Source: an uncultured Bacteroidales bacterium (GTDB lineage Bacteria; Bacteroidota; Bacteroidia; Bacteroidales; Barnesiellaceae). From it: a stretch of DNA of 64,000 nucleotides. The notes beneath the pieces were generated by a model. It did no database searches. It had not been told where the DNA came from and saw only the letters and a list, made by a program, of their open reading frames with translations. How positions within the stretch are numbered: position 1 is the first letter of the stretch; every line of letters starts with the position of its first letter. The stretch spans positions 62,001 through 126,000 of the forward strand of contig CASFYQ010000007.1 in assembly GCA_949298955.1 (NCBI GenBank), given 5' to 3'. Below, piece by piece: positions 37,510 to 45,025 of the stretch. The translations under genes and the position numbers were made by a program.

Positions 37510-37587
37510 GGGCGTTTAGCTCAGCTGGTTTAGAGCATCTGCCTTACAAGCAGAGGGTCGGCGGTTCGAATCCGTCAACGCCCACCA
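37510..37587 (+). tRNA. tRNA-Val (anticodon TAC), copy 1
   Basis: The full cloverleaf can be drawn: acceptor GGGCGTT/AACGCCC, anticodon stem TCTGC/GCAGA with loop CTTACAA, T arm with GGTTCGAATCC, and an encoded CCA end. Anticodon TAC reads GUA valine codons. Confidence 0.97.
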
Positions 37588-37847
37588 AGGCCGGAGAGAA
37601 GACAAGACAAAAGTCGATTGAAAGCCTTATAAAAGCCGGATAAAATCCCTGATGCGGTCGAAATCCGCAACAAAAACAGGGGCGTTTAGCTCAGCTGGTT
37701 TAGAGCATCTGCCTTACAAGCAGAGGGTCGGCGGTTCGAATCCGTCAACGCCCACCAAGGCCGGAGAGAGACAAGGCAAAAGTCGATTGAAAGCCTATAA
37801 AAGCCGGATAAATCCCTGATGCGGTCGAAATCCGCAACAAAAAACAG
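37588..37847 (+). repeat. Tandem tRNA-spacer repeat
   Basis: The spacers 37588-37679 and 37758-37847 are nearly identical (AAGGCCGGAGAGA... to ...CAACAAAAACAGG), differing by a few single-base indels. With the tRNAs they make tandem units of 170 and 168 bases. Each spacer holds a GCGG/CCGC mini-hairpin probably used in processing. Confidence 0.9.
37680..37757 (+). tRNA. tRNA-Val (anticodon TAC), copy 2
   Basis: Identical to copy 1 over its whole length, including the encoded CCA. Confidence 0.97.
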
Positions 37848-37925
37848 GGGCGTTTAGCTCAGCTGGTTTAGAGCATCTGCCTTACAAGCAGAGGGTCGGC
37901 GGTTCGAATCCGTCAACGCCCACCA
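37848..37925 (+). tRNA. tRNA-Val (anticodon TAC), copy 3
   Basis: Identical to copies 1 and 2; followed 27 bases later by the cluster terminator. Confidence 0.97.
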
Positions 37926-37951
37926 CTCACCAAATACAACATATATGTCCG

Positions 37952-37985
37952 CACTTGTAAGCAATCGGCTTGCAGGTGTTTTTTT
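37952..37985 (+). terminator. Terminator of the tRNA-Val cluster
   Basis: CACTTGTAAGC-AATCG-GCTTGCAGGTG (11 bp with G-U pairs) followed by T7. Confidence 0.85.
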
Positions 37986-38049
37986 ATTTTAAAAGGTAAC
38001 CCAAACCACATCTCGATTCAAGACTTAGAATCAAAATAGACAGATACGA

Positions 38050-38074
38050 AAAAAGGTCGCCTGCAAGCGACCTT
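38050..38074 (-). terminator. Terminator of initiator tRNA
   Basis: GGTCGC-6-GCGACC followed on the minus strand by T6, directly after the tRNA 3' end. Confidence 0.8.
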
Positions 38075-38079
38075 TGTCT

Positions 38080-38154
<75 letters not shown>

Positions 38155-38167
38155 ATGTTTGTGAGCG

Positions 38168-38198
38168 CAAAGGTACAGAGAATAATCGAAAATGCAAA
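38168..38198 (-). promoter_or_regulatory. Promoter of initiator tRNA
   Basis: On the minus strand TTTG, 19 bases, TACCTTTG: a full consensus, 13 bases before the tRNA. Confidence 0.85.
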
Positions 38199-38393
38199 CA
38201 TTTGGCTGTAAAAATTTTATACCTCCGCCGATTTAAGAATTAAGCATTTGTATATCAACACATTTCAGCAATGTTAAAGTTTCTATCGCGGCACATTACA
38301 TGAAAAACGAGGGCCTTACTTTGGTTTTTAATGATAAAAATATGTAATTTCGCACAAGTTTTGCACCGATGTGCAAGTAAAAAGAGACAGGTT

Positions 38394-38972
38394 ATGGTTC
38401 GTACACGTGAATTGCTTATCGATGTGGCTCGCCAGTTGTTTGCCCGTAAAGGGGTGGCAGCAACAACGATGAACGATATAGCCGAGGCTTCGGGGAAAGG
38501 ACGTCGCACGATCTATACCTATTTCAAGAACAAGAACGAAATCTATTGGGCCGTAGTCGAGGCCGAGTCGGAACACTTGTATGCGCGACTCGAAGGGCTT
38601 GCCACCCGCGATTTACCGCCCGAAGAAAAATTGCTCAACTACATCAGCACCCGTTTGGAAGCAATCAAAGAGGCCGTCGTACGCAACGGGACGTTGCGGG
38701 CCGAGTTTTTCCGCGACATCTGGAAGGTGGAGAAGGCGCGGCGGAGCATCGACCTCAGAGAAGTGGCTCTCTTGCGGAGCATTCTCACCGAGGGGGTGGA
38801 GCAAGGGGTGTTTCATATCCCCAACGTAACGGCAACCGCCTCGGTATTGCACTATGCGTTGCGGGGACTCGACGTGCCCTATATTCGCGACAACTTTGCC
38901 GAATCGGGCATCGAGCGATCGAGGCTGAAAGACTACATACTGGATTTCATCTTGTACGGAATAAAACGATAG
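38394..38972 (+). CDS. TetR/AcrR-family regulator
   Basis: Repressor of 192 residues. The HTH is in the first 55 residues (LLIDVARQLFARKGVAATTM, then NDIAEASGKGRRTIYTYFKN), with a helical ligand domain after it. I start it at ATG 38394 (MVRTRELL), since the further upstream in-frame codons overlap a TAATTTCG promoter-like element. It lies 58 bases before fabG, a frequent pairing in Bacteroidetes, and may sense acyl chains or control fatty-acid synthesis; that role is inferred. Confidence 0.9.
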   Translation: MVRTRELLIDVARQLFARKGVAATTMNDIAEASGKGRRTIYTYFKNKNEIYWAVVEAESEHLYARLEGLATRDLPPEEKLLNYISTRLEAIKEAVVRNGTLRAEFFRDIWKVEKARRSIDLREVALLRSILTEGVEQGVFHIPNVTATASVLHYALRGLDVPYIRDNFAESGIERSRLKDYILDFILYGIKR

Positions 38973-39030
38973 TAATATTAACCCAAGGGTGGCGAGAAAG
39001 TTCGTCGCCCTGCATATAAACAAGAAAATT

Positions 39031-39777
39031 ATGAAATTACTGGAAGGAAAAGTCGCTGTAATTACCGGCGCAGCACGAGGCATAGGAAAAGCTATCGCCC
39101 TGAAATTCGCTTCGGAAGGAGCTGACATTGCATTTACCGACCTCGTAATCGACGAGAACGGCAAAGCTACCGAGCAAGAAATTGCCGCCTTGGGCGTGAA
39201 AGCCAAAGGTTATGCTTCGAATGCCGCCAATTTCGAGGAGGCTCACAACGTGGTAGCCGAGATTGTGAAGGATTTCGGCCGCATCGATATTCTGGTGAAC
39301 AATGCGGGTATCACTCGCGACGGACTGATGATGCGTATGACCGAGCAACAATGGGATATGGTATTGACCGTAAACCTGAAATCGGCCTTCAATTTCATTC
39401 ACGCCGTTACCCCCATTATGATGAAACAGAAATGCGGCAGCATCATCAACATGGCTTCGGTTGTAGGCGTATCGGGCAATGCCGGTCAGTGCAACTACTC
39501 GGCTTCGAAGGCCGGTATGATTGGCTTGGCCAAGTCGATTGCCAAAGAGTTGGGTTCGCGCGGCGTGCGTGCCAACGCTATCGCCCCGGGTTTCATCATC
39601 ACTGACATGACCGCAGCCCTCTCCGACGAGGTGAAAGCCGAATGGGCTAAACAAATTCCTCTGCGTCGTGGTGGAACGCCCGAAGATGTGGCCAACGTGG
39701 CTACGTTCCTGGCATCCGACCTGTCGTCGTATGTAACGGGTCAGGTTATCCACTGCTGCGGCGGTATGAACATGTAA
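39031..39777 (+). CDS. fabG: 3-oxoacyl-ACP reductase
   Basis: NADPH-dependent SDR of type II fatty-acid synthesis, 248 residues. It has TGAARGIG, VNNAGITRDGLMMRM, the YSASKAGMIG active site and the FabG-type GFIITDMTAAL and CCGGMNM ends. Its start is MKLLEGKVAVITGAARG at 39031. It is much closer to housekeeping FabG than the two SDRs of the steroid operon. Followed by a strong terminator. Confidence 0.93.
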   Translation: MKLLEGKVAVITGAARGIGKAIALKFASEGADIAFTDLVIDENGKATEQEIAALGVKAKGYASNAANFEEAHNVVAEIVKDFGRIDILVNNAGITRDGLMMRMTEQQWDMVLTVNLKSAFNFIHAVTPIMMKQKCGSIINMASVVGVSGNAGQCNYSASKAGMIGLAKSIAKELGSRGVRANAIAPGFIITDMTAALSDEVKAEWAKQIPLRRGGTPEDVANVATFLASDLSSYVTGQVIHCCGGMNM

Positions 39778-39800
39778 TCTGCACCGACCTCTGTATAACG

Positions 39801-39840
39801 AGCGGGGCTGTATCGCGCAAACGATACAGCCCCGCTTTGT
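39801..39840 (+). terminator. Terminator after fabG
   Basis: Perfect 15-bp stem AGCGGGGCTGTATCG/CGATACAGCCCCGCT with a 6-base loop, then TTTGTG. Confidence 0.85.
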
Positions 39841-39909
39841 GTCTCTTGGGTGCCGGGCCGGGTAATGCGTTTGTCAGACAAGTGCCGGGACCGACCCGTG
39901 GAATCCGAC

Positions 39910-42087
39910 TTATTTACCGGCGGCATTGACACCACCGCCACCTATCACATTGTTGATGCGCTGCTCACCGGCTTCGTGCCGACGCCCCCAGTTGAGATTC
40001 CAGCTCACGCTGACGGCAATCATTTGCTTAATCTGTTTCGAGGTTATTTCACGATAGTACCCGGCATAGCGGTTCCAGTTCTCGCTTTTTATCTTGTAAT
40101 CGTTGACAAAGGGATCGAGTACCTTCAACCCGAAATTCCAATCTTTGTAGTTGTAGGAAAGAGCCAGAAAATGCACATTCTCTCCACCGGAGAGAGACTC
40201 ACCCCAAAACCGGTTGAAATTAGTTTGGAGTATCCCTGCAAGCGAGAATCCCCAATGTGACAGCTCGAAAGAGGCATAACAGTAAAAATTATTGTAAACA
40301 TGGGTGTAGTTGTTACCCCGCATCCAATAGCGATGCCAGGCGGGACCGGCACTGAGAGTGAGCCAGTTGGGAATGGCGGTCACTCGAGCATCGAAATAAA
40401 ACCGCAACTCCTCGGCATTCTTCTGGTTGTCAAATCGGGAGAGAATTTTGTCGCCCACCCACACCTTCTCGGGCATGATGGCTCCCGGGGCATGGGTATA
40501 GAAAGCCCCCAGCTTGCCATAGAAAACACCACGGTTGTACTGGTATTGCAAGTCGTATTTATAGGTGGCATAAGGCTCGACATCGGGGTTGCCCGTCGAT
40601 TGTTGGGTGCCGTCGATGTCCTGCACCACGGGGCTGAGCATATTGAGACTGATGACACTGCCCATACGCACGAAATTGAACCGTAGCGACGAGCAGTCGT
40701 CAATGGTGTATCGGGCCGAGAAGCGGGGTCGCCAAATGGAGTACAGGTGCGACTCCCGGTCGCGCGGCACATAGGAATAGAGGCTGTAACCGACACCGGC
40801 CGAAAAATCGAAATGTTTTCCCAACCGCATCCAATATTCGCCGAAGATGTAGCTGTTGCCCTGGTTCATGTGGTCGTCGATACCCTGCCCCACATAATCG
40901 TTGGTAATCCACGACTGGGTATGACGTATGCCGACCGTCACACGGCTGTTTTTCCACCTCTTTTCATAGTCGACCTCGCCCAGTATCGAATAGGTCCGGT
41001 TCTTGATGAGGTTGTCTATACCGACGAGCTGCTCGCCGGCCGTAGCCTTGTCGTCGGCATAAACAAGGTTGTCCTCGGTATAGATGCGGTGGCTGTTGGG
41101 CTGCTCGTAACCGGCCACGACATTGGCCATAATCAGCTGGCTGTCGTCGAGATTATAGTGGTAATAAAGATTGAGCGTGGGATTGACGCTTCGCTCTCTC
41201 TCTTCATCATGCATAAGGCCGGTCGTACCTCCGGGCGAGTGGTCGGTGAGGAGTCCCCGAAAGAGAACCACGTTTTGATTGTAATAGAATTTGAGCGAAG
41301 CGTTGAACATCTGCTTCTTGGGATCGAGAAAATTGTAGTTGAGCGAATGACCGTTGTTCCACTGCTCGAAACGATTCCCGTCGATACTCTCTTCGGTGCG
41401 GGAATAGCGGGAGCCGTCGGGCAGTTCGTAGTGTTCCACGTTGTCGCGCAGCATCTCCATATTCCAGCGGGGTGAGAACCAACCCGAGTAGGAGAACTCC
41501 GACTTGCCGCTGTTGGCCTTGGCCGAAAGCCAGTACTCACCGAATCCCCGGTTGACGCTTTGGGTAATATCGCCCATGAAACTGCCGCCCGAGGTGGGGT
41601 TCTTGACAATGAAATCGATGACGGCTCCCACCTCGCCATAGCGCACGCCGGGATTATCGATATACTCGACACGCACAATCTGTTCGGGCGAGAGAGCCTG
41701 AATCTCCTTGTTGTCGACAGGTCGGCCATTGATGCGCAGGCTCACCTCGCTTTGGTCGACCAGGGCAATGCTGTTGTCGGTAGGATTGACAATCACACCG
41801 GGAATCTGCAACTTTTGGAGTAGTTGCAACCCGTTGCTCGACTGCTCTATCTGCCGGGCGTTGGGGTAGAGCAGATTTCGGTCGGCCTTCTGTACCCACG
41901 ACGCAGCCTCGACAGTCACCTCGTCGAGGTCGACCTGCTTGAGCGAACTTTCGATGGAATCGACATTGAGACCGGTCGTATCGGCATAGACTACGGCGAT
42001 GGTATCGCCCGGATGGGGTGTGGCACCATGTGCGCACAAGGGAGAGAAAGCCACCGCAAGCAGGGCGGCAGGAAGAATCTGTTTCAT
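39910..42087 (-). CDS. TonB-dependent outer-membrane receptor (OMP_b-brl_3 type)
   Basis: Outer-membrane receptor of 725 residues with a signal peptide (MKQILPAALLAVAFSPLCAHG). A short region up to LDEVTVEA precedes a plug domain (QIPGVIVNPTDNSIALVDQS... EIQALSPEQIVRVEYIDNPG... GAVIDFIVKN), then a 22-strand-like barrel. It lacks a carboxypeptidase-like N-terminal extension. The substrate is unknown; there is no SusD partner next to it. It converges on fabG and probably uses the ExbBD-TonB system encoded at 15078-16989. Confidence 0.87.
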   Translation of the reverse strand: MKQILPAALLAVAFSPLCAHGATPHPGDTIAVVYADTTGLNVDSIESSLKQVDLDEVTVEAASWVQKADRNLLYPNARQIEQSSNGLQLLQKLQIPGVIVNPTDNSIALVDQSEVSLRINGRPVDNKEIQALSPEQIVRVEYIDNPGVRYGEVGAVIDFIVKNPTSGGSFMGDITQSVNRGFGEYWLSAKANSGKSEFSYSGWFSPRWNMEMLRDNVEHYELPDGSRYSRTEESIDGNRFEQWNNGHSLNYNFLDPKKQMFNASLKFYYNQNVVLFRGLLTDHSPGGTTGLMHDEERERSVNPTLNLYYHYNLDDSQLIMANVVAGYEQPNSHRIYTEDNLVYADDKATAGEQLVGIDNLIKNRTYSILGEVDYEKRWKNSRVTVGIRHTQSWITNDYVGQGIDDHMNQGNSYIFGEYWMRLGKHFDFSAGVGYSLYSYVPRDRESHLYSIWRPRFSARYTIDDCSSLRFNFVRMGSVISLNMLSPVVQDIDGTQQSTGNPDVEPYATYKYDLQYQYNRGVFYGKLGAFYTHAPGAIMPEKVWVGDKILSRFDNQKNAEELRFYFDARVTAIPNWLTLSAGPAWHRYWMRGNNYTHVYNNFYCYASFELSHWGFSLAGILQTNFNRFWGESLSGGENVHFLALSYNYKDWNFGLKVLDPFVNDYKIKSENWNRYAGYYREITSKQIKQMIAVSVSWNLNWGRRHEAGEQRINNVIGGGGVNAAGK

Positions 42088-42280
42088 TGTGTTTCGTCGT
42101 TTTCTTATAGAGACGTAAAAACATCAGGCTTCGTTGCAAAAATAACCAAAATTAAAAAAACATCTATCGAATCGCTTACTCTGTGTATTTTTTTAAAATT
42201 ATTATTTTAACTGTCTTCCTTTTCTCACAGCCACTCCCGAGGCAGGGAAAAAGTTCCCGAAAAATATTTGTTTGTTCCAA

Positions 42281-42317
42281 CCGGGTTGTACGCGTTGGCG
42301 ATATGTCGTATCTTTGC
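42281..42317 (+). repeat. 37-bp promoter repeat, left copy
   Basis: CCGGGTTGTACGCGTTGGCG followed by ATATGTCGTATCTTTGC. It contains the TATCTTTG -7 element (42309-42316) of the pseudouridine synthase gene. An inverted copy with two mismatches lies at 44515-44551; similarity stops abruptly on both sides. Confidence 0.85.
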
Positions 42318-42341
42318 CGCAGAATACAAAACAGACACGTT

Positions 42342-43031
42342 ATGGAGGTACTCTACGAAGACAACCACTTGATTATCGTCAACAAGTCCTGCTCCGAAAT
42401 CGTGCAGGGCGACAAGACGGGCGACACCCCGTTGAGCGAGATGTTGAAGGTCTGGCTCAAAGAAAAATACAACAAGCCGGGCAATGTCTTCGTGGGGGTG
42501 ACCCACCGACTCGACCGCCCCGTGAGCGGGCTGGTGGTCTTTGCCAAAACCGGCAAGGCGCTGGCACGATTGAACGATATGTTCCGCAACGGCGAAGTGA
42601 AAAAGCAATATTGGGCCATCGTAAAGCATGCTCCCGAACAAGCGAGCGGCGAGTTGGTTCATTACCTCGTGCGCAACGAAAAGAGCAACAAGTCGGTGGC
42701 CTACGACCGGGAGCGTCCGGGGTCGAAGCGGGCCGTACTCGACTATCGCATATTGGCCCGCAGCGACCGATATACCTTGCTGGAAGTTGACCTGAAAACA
42801 GGACGCCACCACCAGATACGCTGCCAACTGGCCAAGATGGGTTCGCCCATCAAGGGCGATTTGAAATATGGGGCCGAACGCTCCAACCCCGACGGCGGTA
42901 TCTCGCTCCATGCCCGCCGCGTGGAGTTTATTCACCCCGTGTCGAAAAAACTCATCAGCGTGACGGCTCCCGTCCCCGGCGACAAACTGTGGAAAGCCTT
43001 TGAACAGATGGTCGAGTCCAGTAATCAATAA
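42342..43031 (+). CDS. RluA-family pseudouridine synthase
   Basis: The 229 residues from MEVLYEDNHLIIVNK show the catalytic HRLDRPVSGLVVFAKTGKAL, LDYRILARSDRYTLLEVDL and RHHQIRCQLAKMGSPIKGDL. It has no S4 domain, as in the short RluA/RluC-like branch (YqcB/TruC-like or RluD-related). It modifies tRNA or rRNA uridines; the exact site cannot be told. The upstream in-frame extension runs through the promoter and is rejected. Confidence 0.92.
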   Translation: MEVLYEDNHLIIVNKSCSEIVQGDKTGDTPLSEMLKVWLKEKYNKPGNVFVGVTHRLDRPVSGLVVFAKTGKALARLNDMFRNGEVKKQYWAIVKHAPEQASGELVHYLVRNEKSNKSVAYDRERPGSKRAVLDYRILARSDRYTLLEVDLKTGRHHQIRCQLAKMGSPIKGDLKYGAERSNPDGGISLHARRVEFIHPVSKKLISVTAPVPGDKLWKAFEQMVESSNQ

Positions 43032-43055
43032 ATTATTATAAGAAGAGGGCTGTGT

Positions 43056-43170
43056 TATTCCGCGTCGTAGCGCGGAATTCTCCTTTTACATCTGAAACGG
43101 ACTCTCCCCTTGCGACCCTTTTAGGACGAACAAGCGAGTATCCTTACAGTCCGCTGCGTTATCCCGCAGC
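43056..43170. terminator. Two hairpins between convergent rRNA-maturation genes
   Basis: ATTCCGCG-6-CGCGGAAT at 43061-43082 region and GCTGCG-6-CGCAGC near 43152-43170 lie between the RluA-type and DbpA-like stop codons. They resemble the palindromic intergenic units found elsewhere in the window; both lack strong T runs. Confidence 0.4.
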
Positions 43171-43175
43171 GAGAA

Positions 43176-44510
43176 TCAATAGCCAAACGAAATCTTCACC
43201 TTCTTGCCTTTTATTTTTTCTTCGCGAAGGCGGCGTAGCGTTTCATGAGCCTTGTTGCGCACCACGGCGGCATAGCTGTAACGGTCTTTTATCTCAATAA
43301 GGCCTATCTCGTCGGCCGTCAATCCACCTTTCTGGGTAAGGAACCCCACAATATCGCCCTTGCTTATCTTCTCCTTTTTCCCGGCCGCGAAATGGAGGGT
43401 CGCCATCGGTGGCGTTTGCAACCAGTCGGCCTTGGGGTCAAGGCGGAAATCGGCCGCTTGGGCTGCATATTCGGGCAGCTGTTCGGTGGGTCCCACAATC
43501 AGGAAAGCCTCCCCTTCGGCGTGCATACGGGCCGTGCGGCCGTTGCGATGGGTAAAACTCTCGAGGTCGACGGGCAGATGGTAATGAATGATATATTTCA
43601 CCTCGGGTATATCGAGTCCGCGAGCGGCCAGGTCGGTCGAGATACAGATGTAGCTGCTGCGGTTGCGGAATTTGCAGAGAGCCCGTTCACGATCGGGCTG
43701 TTCCATGCCGCCATGAAAAGCCTCGGCAATGATACCCCGGTCGGTGAGGAACCGCTGCACCCGCTCCACGCTCTCACGCTGGTTACAGAAGACAAGCGTC
43801 AATCCCGGTTTAAGGTTACGCAACAAGAGCAACAAGGTATCGAGCTTGTCTTTCTCGGGCGAGTCGATGCGATAGAGCGAAAGCCGGTCATTGAAATTCT
43901 CTTCCGATTTTCCCGGCCCCAGGAAATCGAGCTTTACCGGGCGGCGCAGAGCCGTGAATCCCGGCAACGACTCGCTGTCGGTCGCCGAGGTGAGAATCTT
44001 TTTCTTCACCCCTCCGAGTGGAGCGATAATCTCCTTCATCTCGTCGTGGAAACCCAGAGCGAGGCATTTGTCAAACTCGTCGAGAACCAGAGTGTCGAGC
44101 ACATCGAGCGACAGACGGCCCCGGCGCAGATGGTCGGCAATACGCCCCGGAGTCCCCACCACGAGAGCCGGAGCCACAGCCAGCGACCGACTCTCCTCGC
44201 GCACCGAGTGCCCCCCGTAACAACACACGATTTTGATGCCTGCCGCAATCTTGCGCAGCACGCTCTCGATTTGTAAAGCCAGTTCGCGCGACGGTACCAG
44301 CACGAGCACTTGCACCCCGGCAGCCCGTGGGTCGATGCGCTGCAACACCGGCAACAGGAACGCCAAAGTCTTGCCCGAACCCGTAGGCGACAACAAAATA
44401 ATATCGTTAGGCCGCTGCGCTGTTTCCAGCATCTGTTTCTGCATTCCATTGAGCGAATCGATATTCAGATTACGGCACGCCTTCTCGATGAGTGAACATG
44501 TCTCTTTCAT
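43176..44510 (-). CDS. DbpA-like DEAD-box RNA helicase
   Basis: ATP-dependent RNA helicase of 444 residues. Motifs in order are SPTGSGKT (I), PSRELALQ (Ia), TPGRIADHL (Ib), DEFD (II, a D-E-x-D variant), SATDSE (III) and HRNGRTAR (VI). The last 75 residues (KISKGDIVGFLTQKGGLTAD to the end) match the DbpA RNA-binding domain that targets 23S rRNA, so large-subunit assembly is the likely role. The -7 element sits five bases before the ATG, so the mRNA is leaderless or nearly so. Confidence 0.9.
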   Translation of the reverse strand: MKETCSLIEKACRNLNIDSLNGMQKQMLETAQRPNDIILLSPTGSGKTLAFLLPVLQRIDPRAAGVQVLVLVPSRELALQIESVLRKIAAGIKIVCCYGGHSVREESRSLAVAPALVVGTPGRIADHLRRGRLSLDVLDTLVLDEFDKCLALGFHDEMKEIIAPLGGVKKKILTSATDSESLPGFTALRRPVKLDFLGPGKSEENFNDRLSLYRIDSPEKDKLDTLLLLLRNLKPGLTLVFCNQRESVERVQRFLTDRGIIAEAFHGGMEQPDRERALCKFRNRSSYICISTDLAARGLDIPEVKYIIHYHLPVDLESFTHRNGRTARMHAEGEAFLIVGPTEQLPEYAAQAADFRLDPKADWLQTPPMATLHFAAGKKEKISKGDIVGFLTQKGGLTADEIGLIEIKDRYSYAAVVRNKAHETLRRLREEKIKGKKVKISFGY

Positions 44511-44514
44511 GCTC

Positions 44515-44551
44515 GCAAAGATACGACATATTGCCAACGCGTGCAACCCGG
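44515..44551 (-). repeat. 37-bp promoter repeat, right copy (inverted)
   Basis: Reverse complement of 42281-42317 with two substitutions; it contains TATCTTTG (44516-44523) for the DbpA-like gene. Confidence 0.85.
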
Positions 44552-44667
44552 CGTCTCTCTTGGATTCACAACTCTCGATTGCCCTCTGTCAGTAAAGAAC
44601 AAGACTTAAATAATATTAAATCAATGTGAAATCTGTTCGAAAATTATGTTACATAACAGAAAACACC

Positions 44668-44751
44668 TATATTTGTAACGTGTTTTTCATAGTATTAGAT
44701 TAAGATTAAGGTTAACAAAGATTGGTTGTCGTGAGACAATCAATTTTTTTT
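44668..44751 (+). ncRNA. Candidate small RNA or terminated leader upstream of PiT
   Basis: TATATTTG (44668-44675) is a full -7 match. About 47 bases later TTGGTTGTC-GTGA-GACAATCAA is followed by T8, a textbook intrinsic terminator. The predicted transcript is about 70 bases, with an A/G-rich unstructured body. It lies in the 515-base gap between dbpA-like and the phosphate transporter and does not reach the latter. Confidence 0.55.
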
Positions 44752-44848
44752 GTACCCGTACAGCCCGCAACAGGCTGCAATCTCCCGACAGGCAAGCATC
44801 GTCATTCACACTTTCATATTTCGGCCCGAGTTGATTGCCTGCCGAGTA

Positions 44849-44883
44849 TTTCCGAATTTCGGGTCAAGCCCGGAATGACAGGA
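44849..44883 (+). repeat. Intergenic palindromic unit
   Basis: CGAATTTCGGGTCAAGCCCG followed by GAATGACA, a member of the family with the form GGATTCCG...CGGAATGACA seen at 55790-56280. Confidence 0.55.
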
Positions 44884-45025
44884 AACATACGTGTACATAA
44901 GCTCGAAATGCCCGAATGGCAGAGACAAGCCCAGCAAACGAAACAAGATAGATACACGTTTGTAATGTTTTTGTAACATGAAAAGCGTTCCTTTGCGATG
45001 TGAAAAAATATGCAAATTGGAGATT

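Noticed and set aside
37510..37925. Regularly spaced identical repeats suggesting a CRISPR array
   Set aside because: The repeats are complete tRNA-Val genes and the spacers are near-identical, the opposite of a CRISPR array. No cas genes are present.
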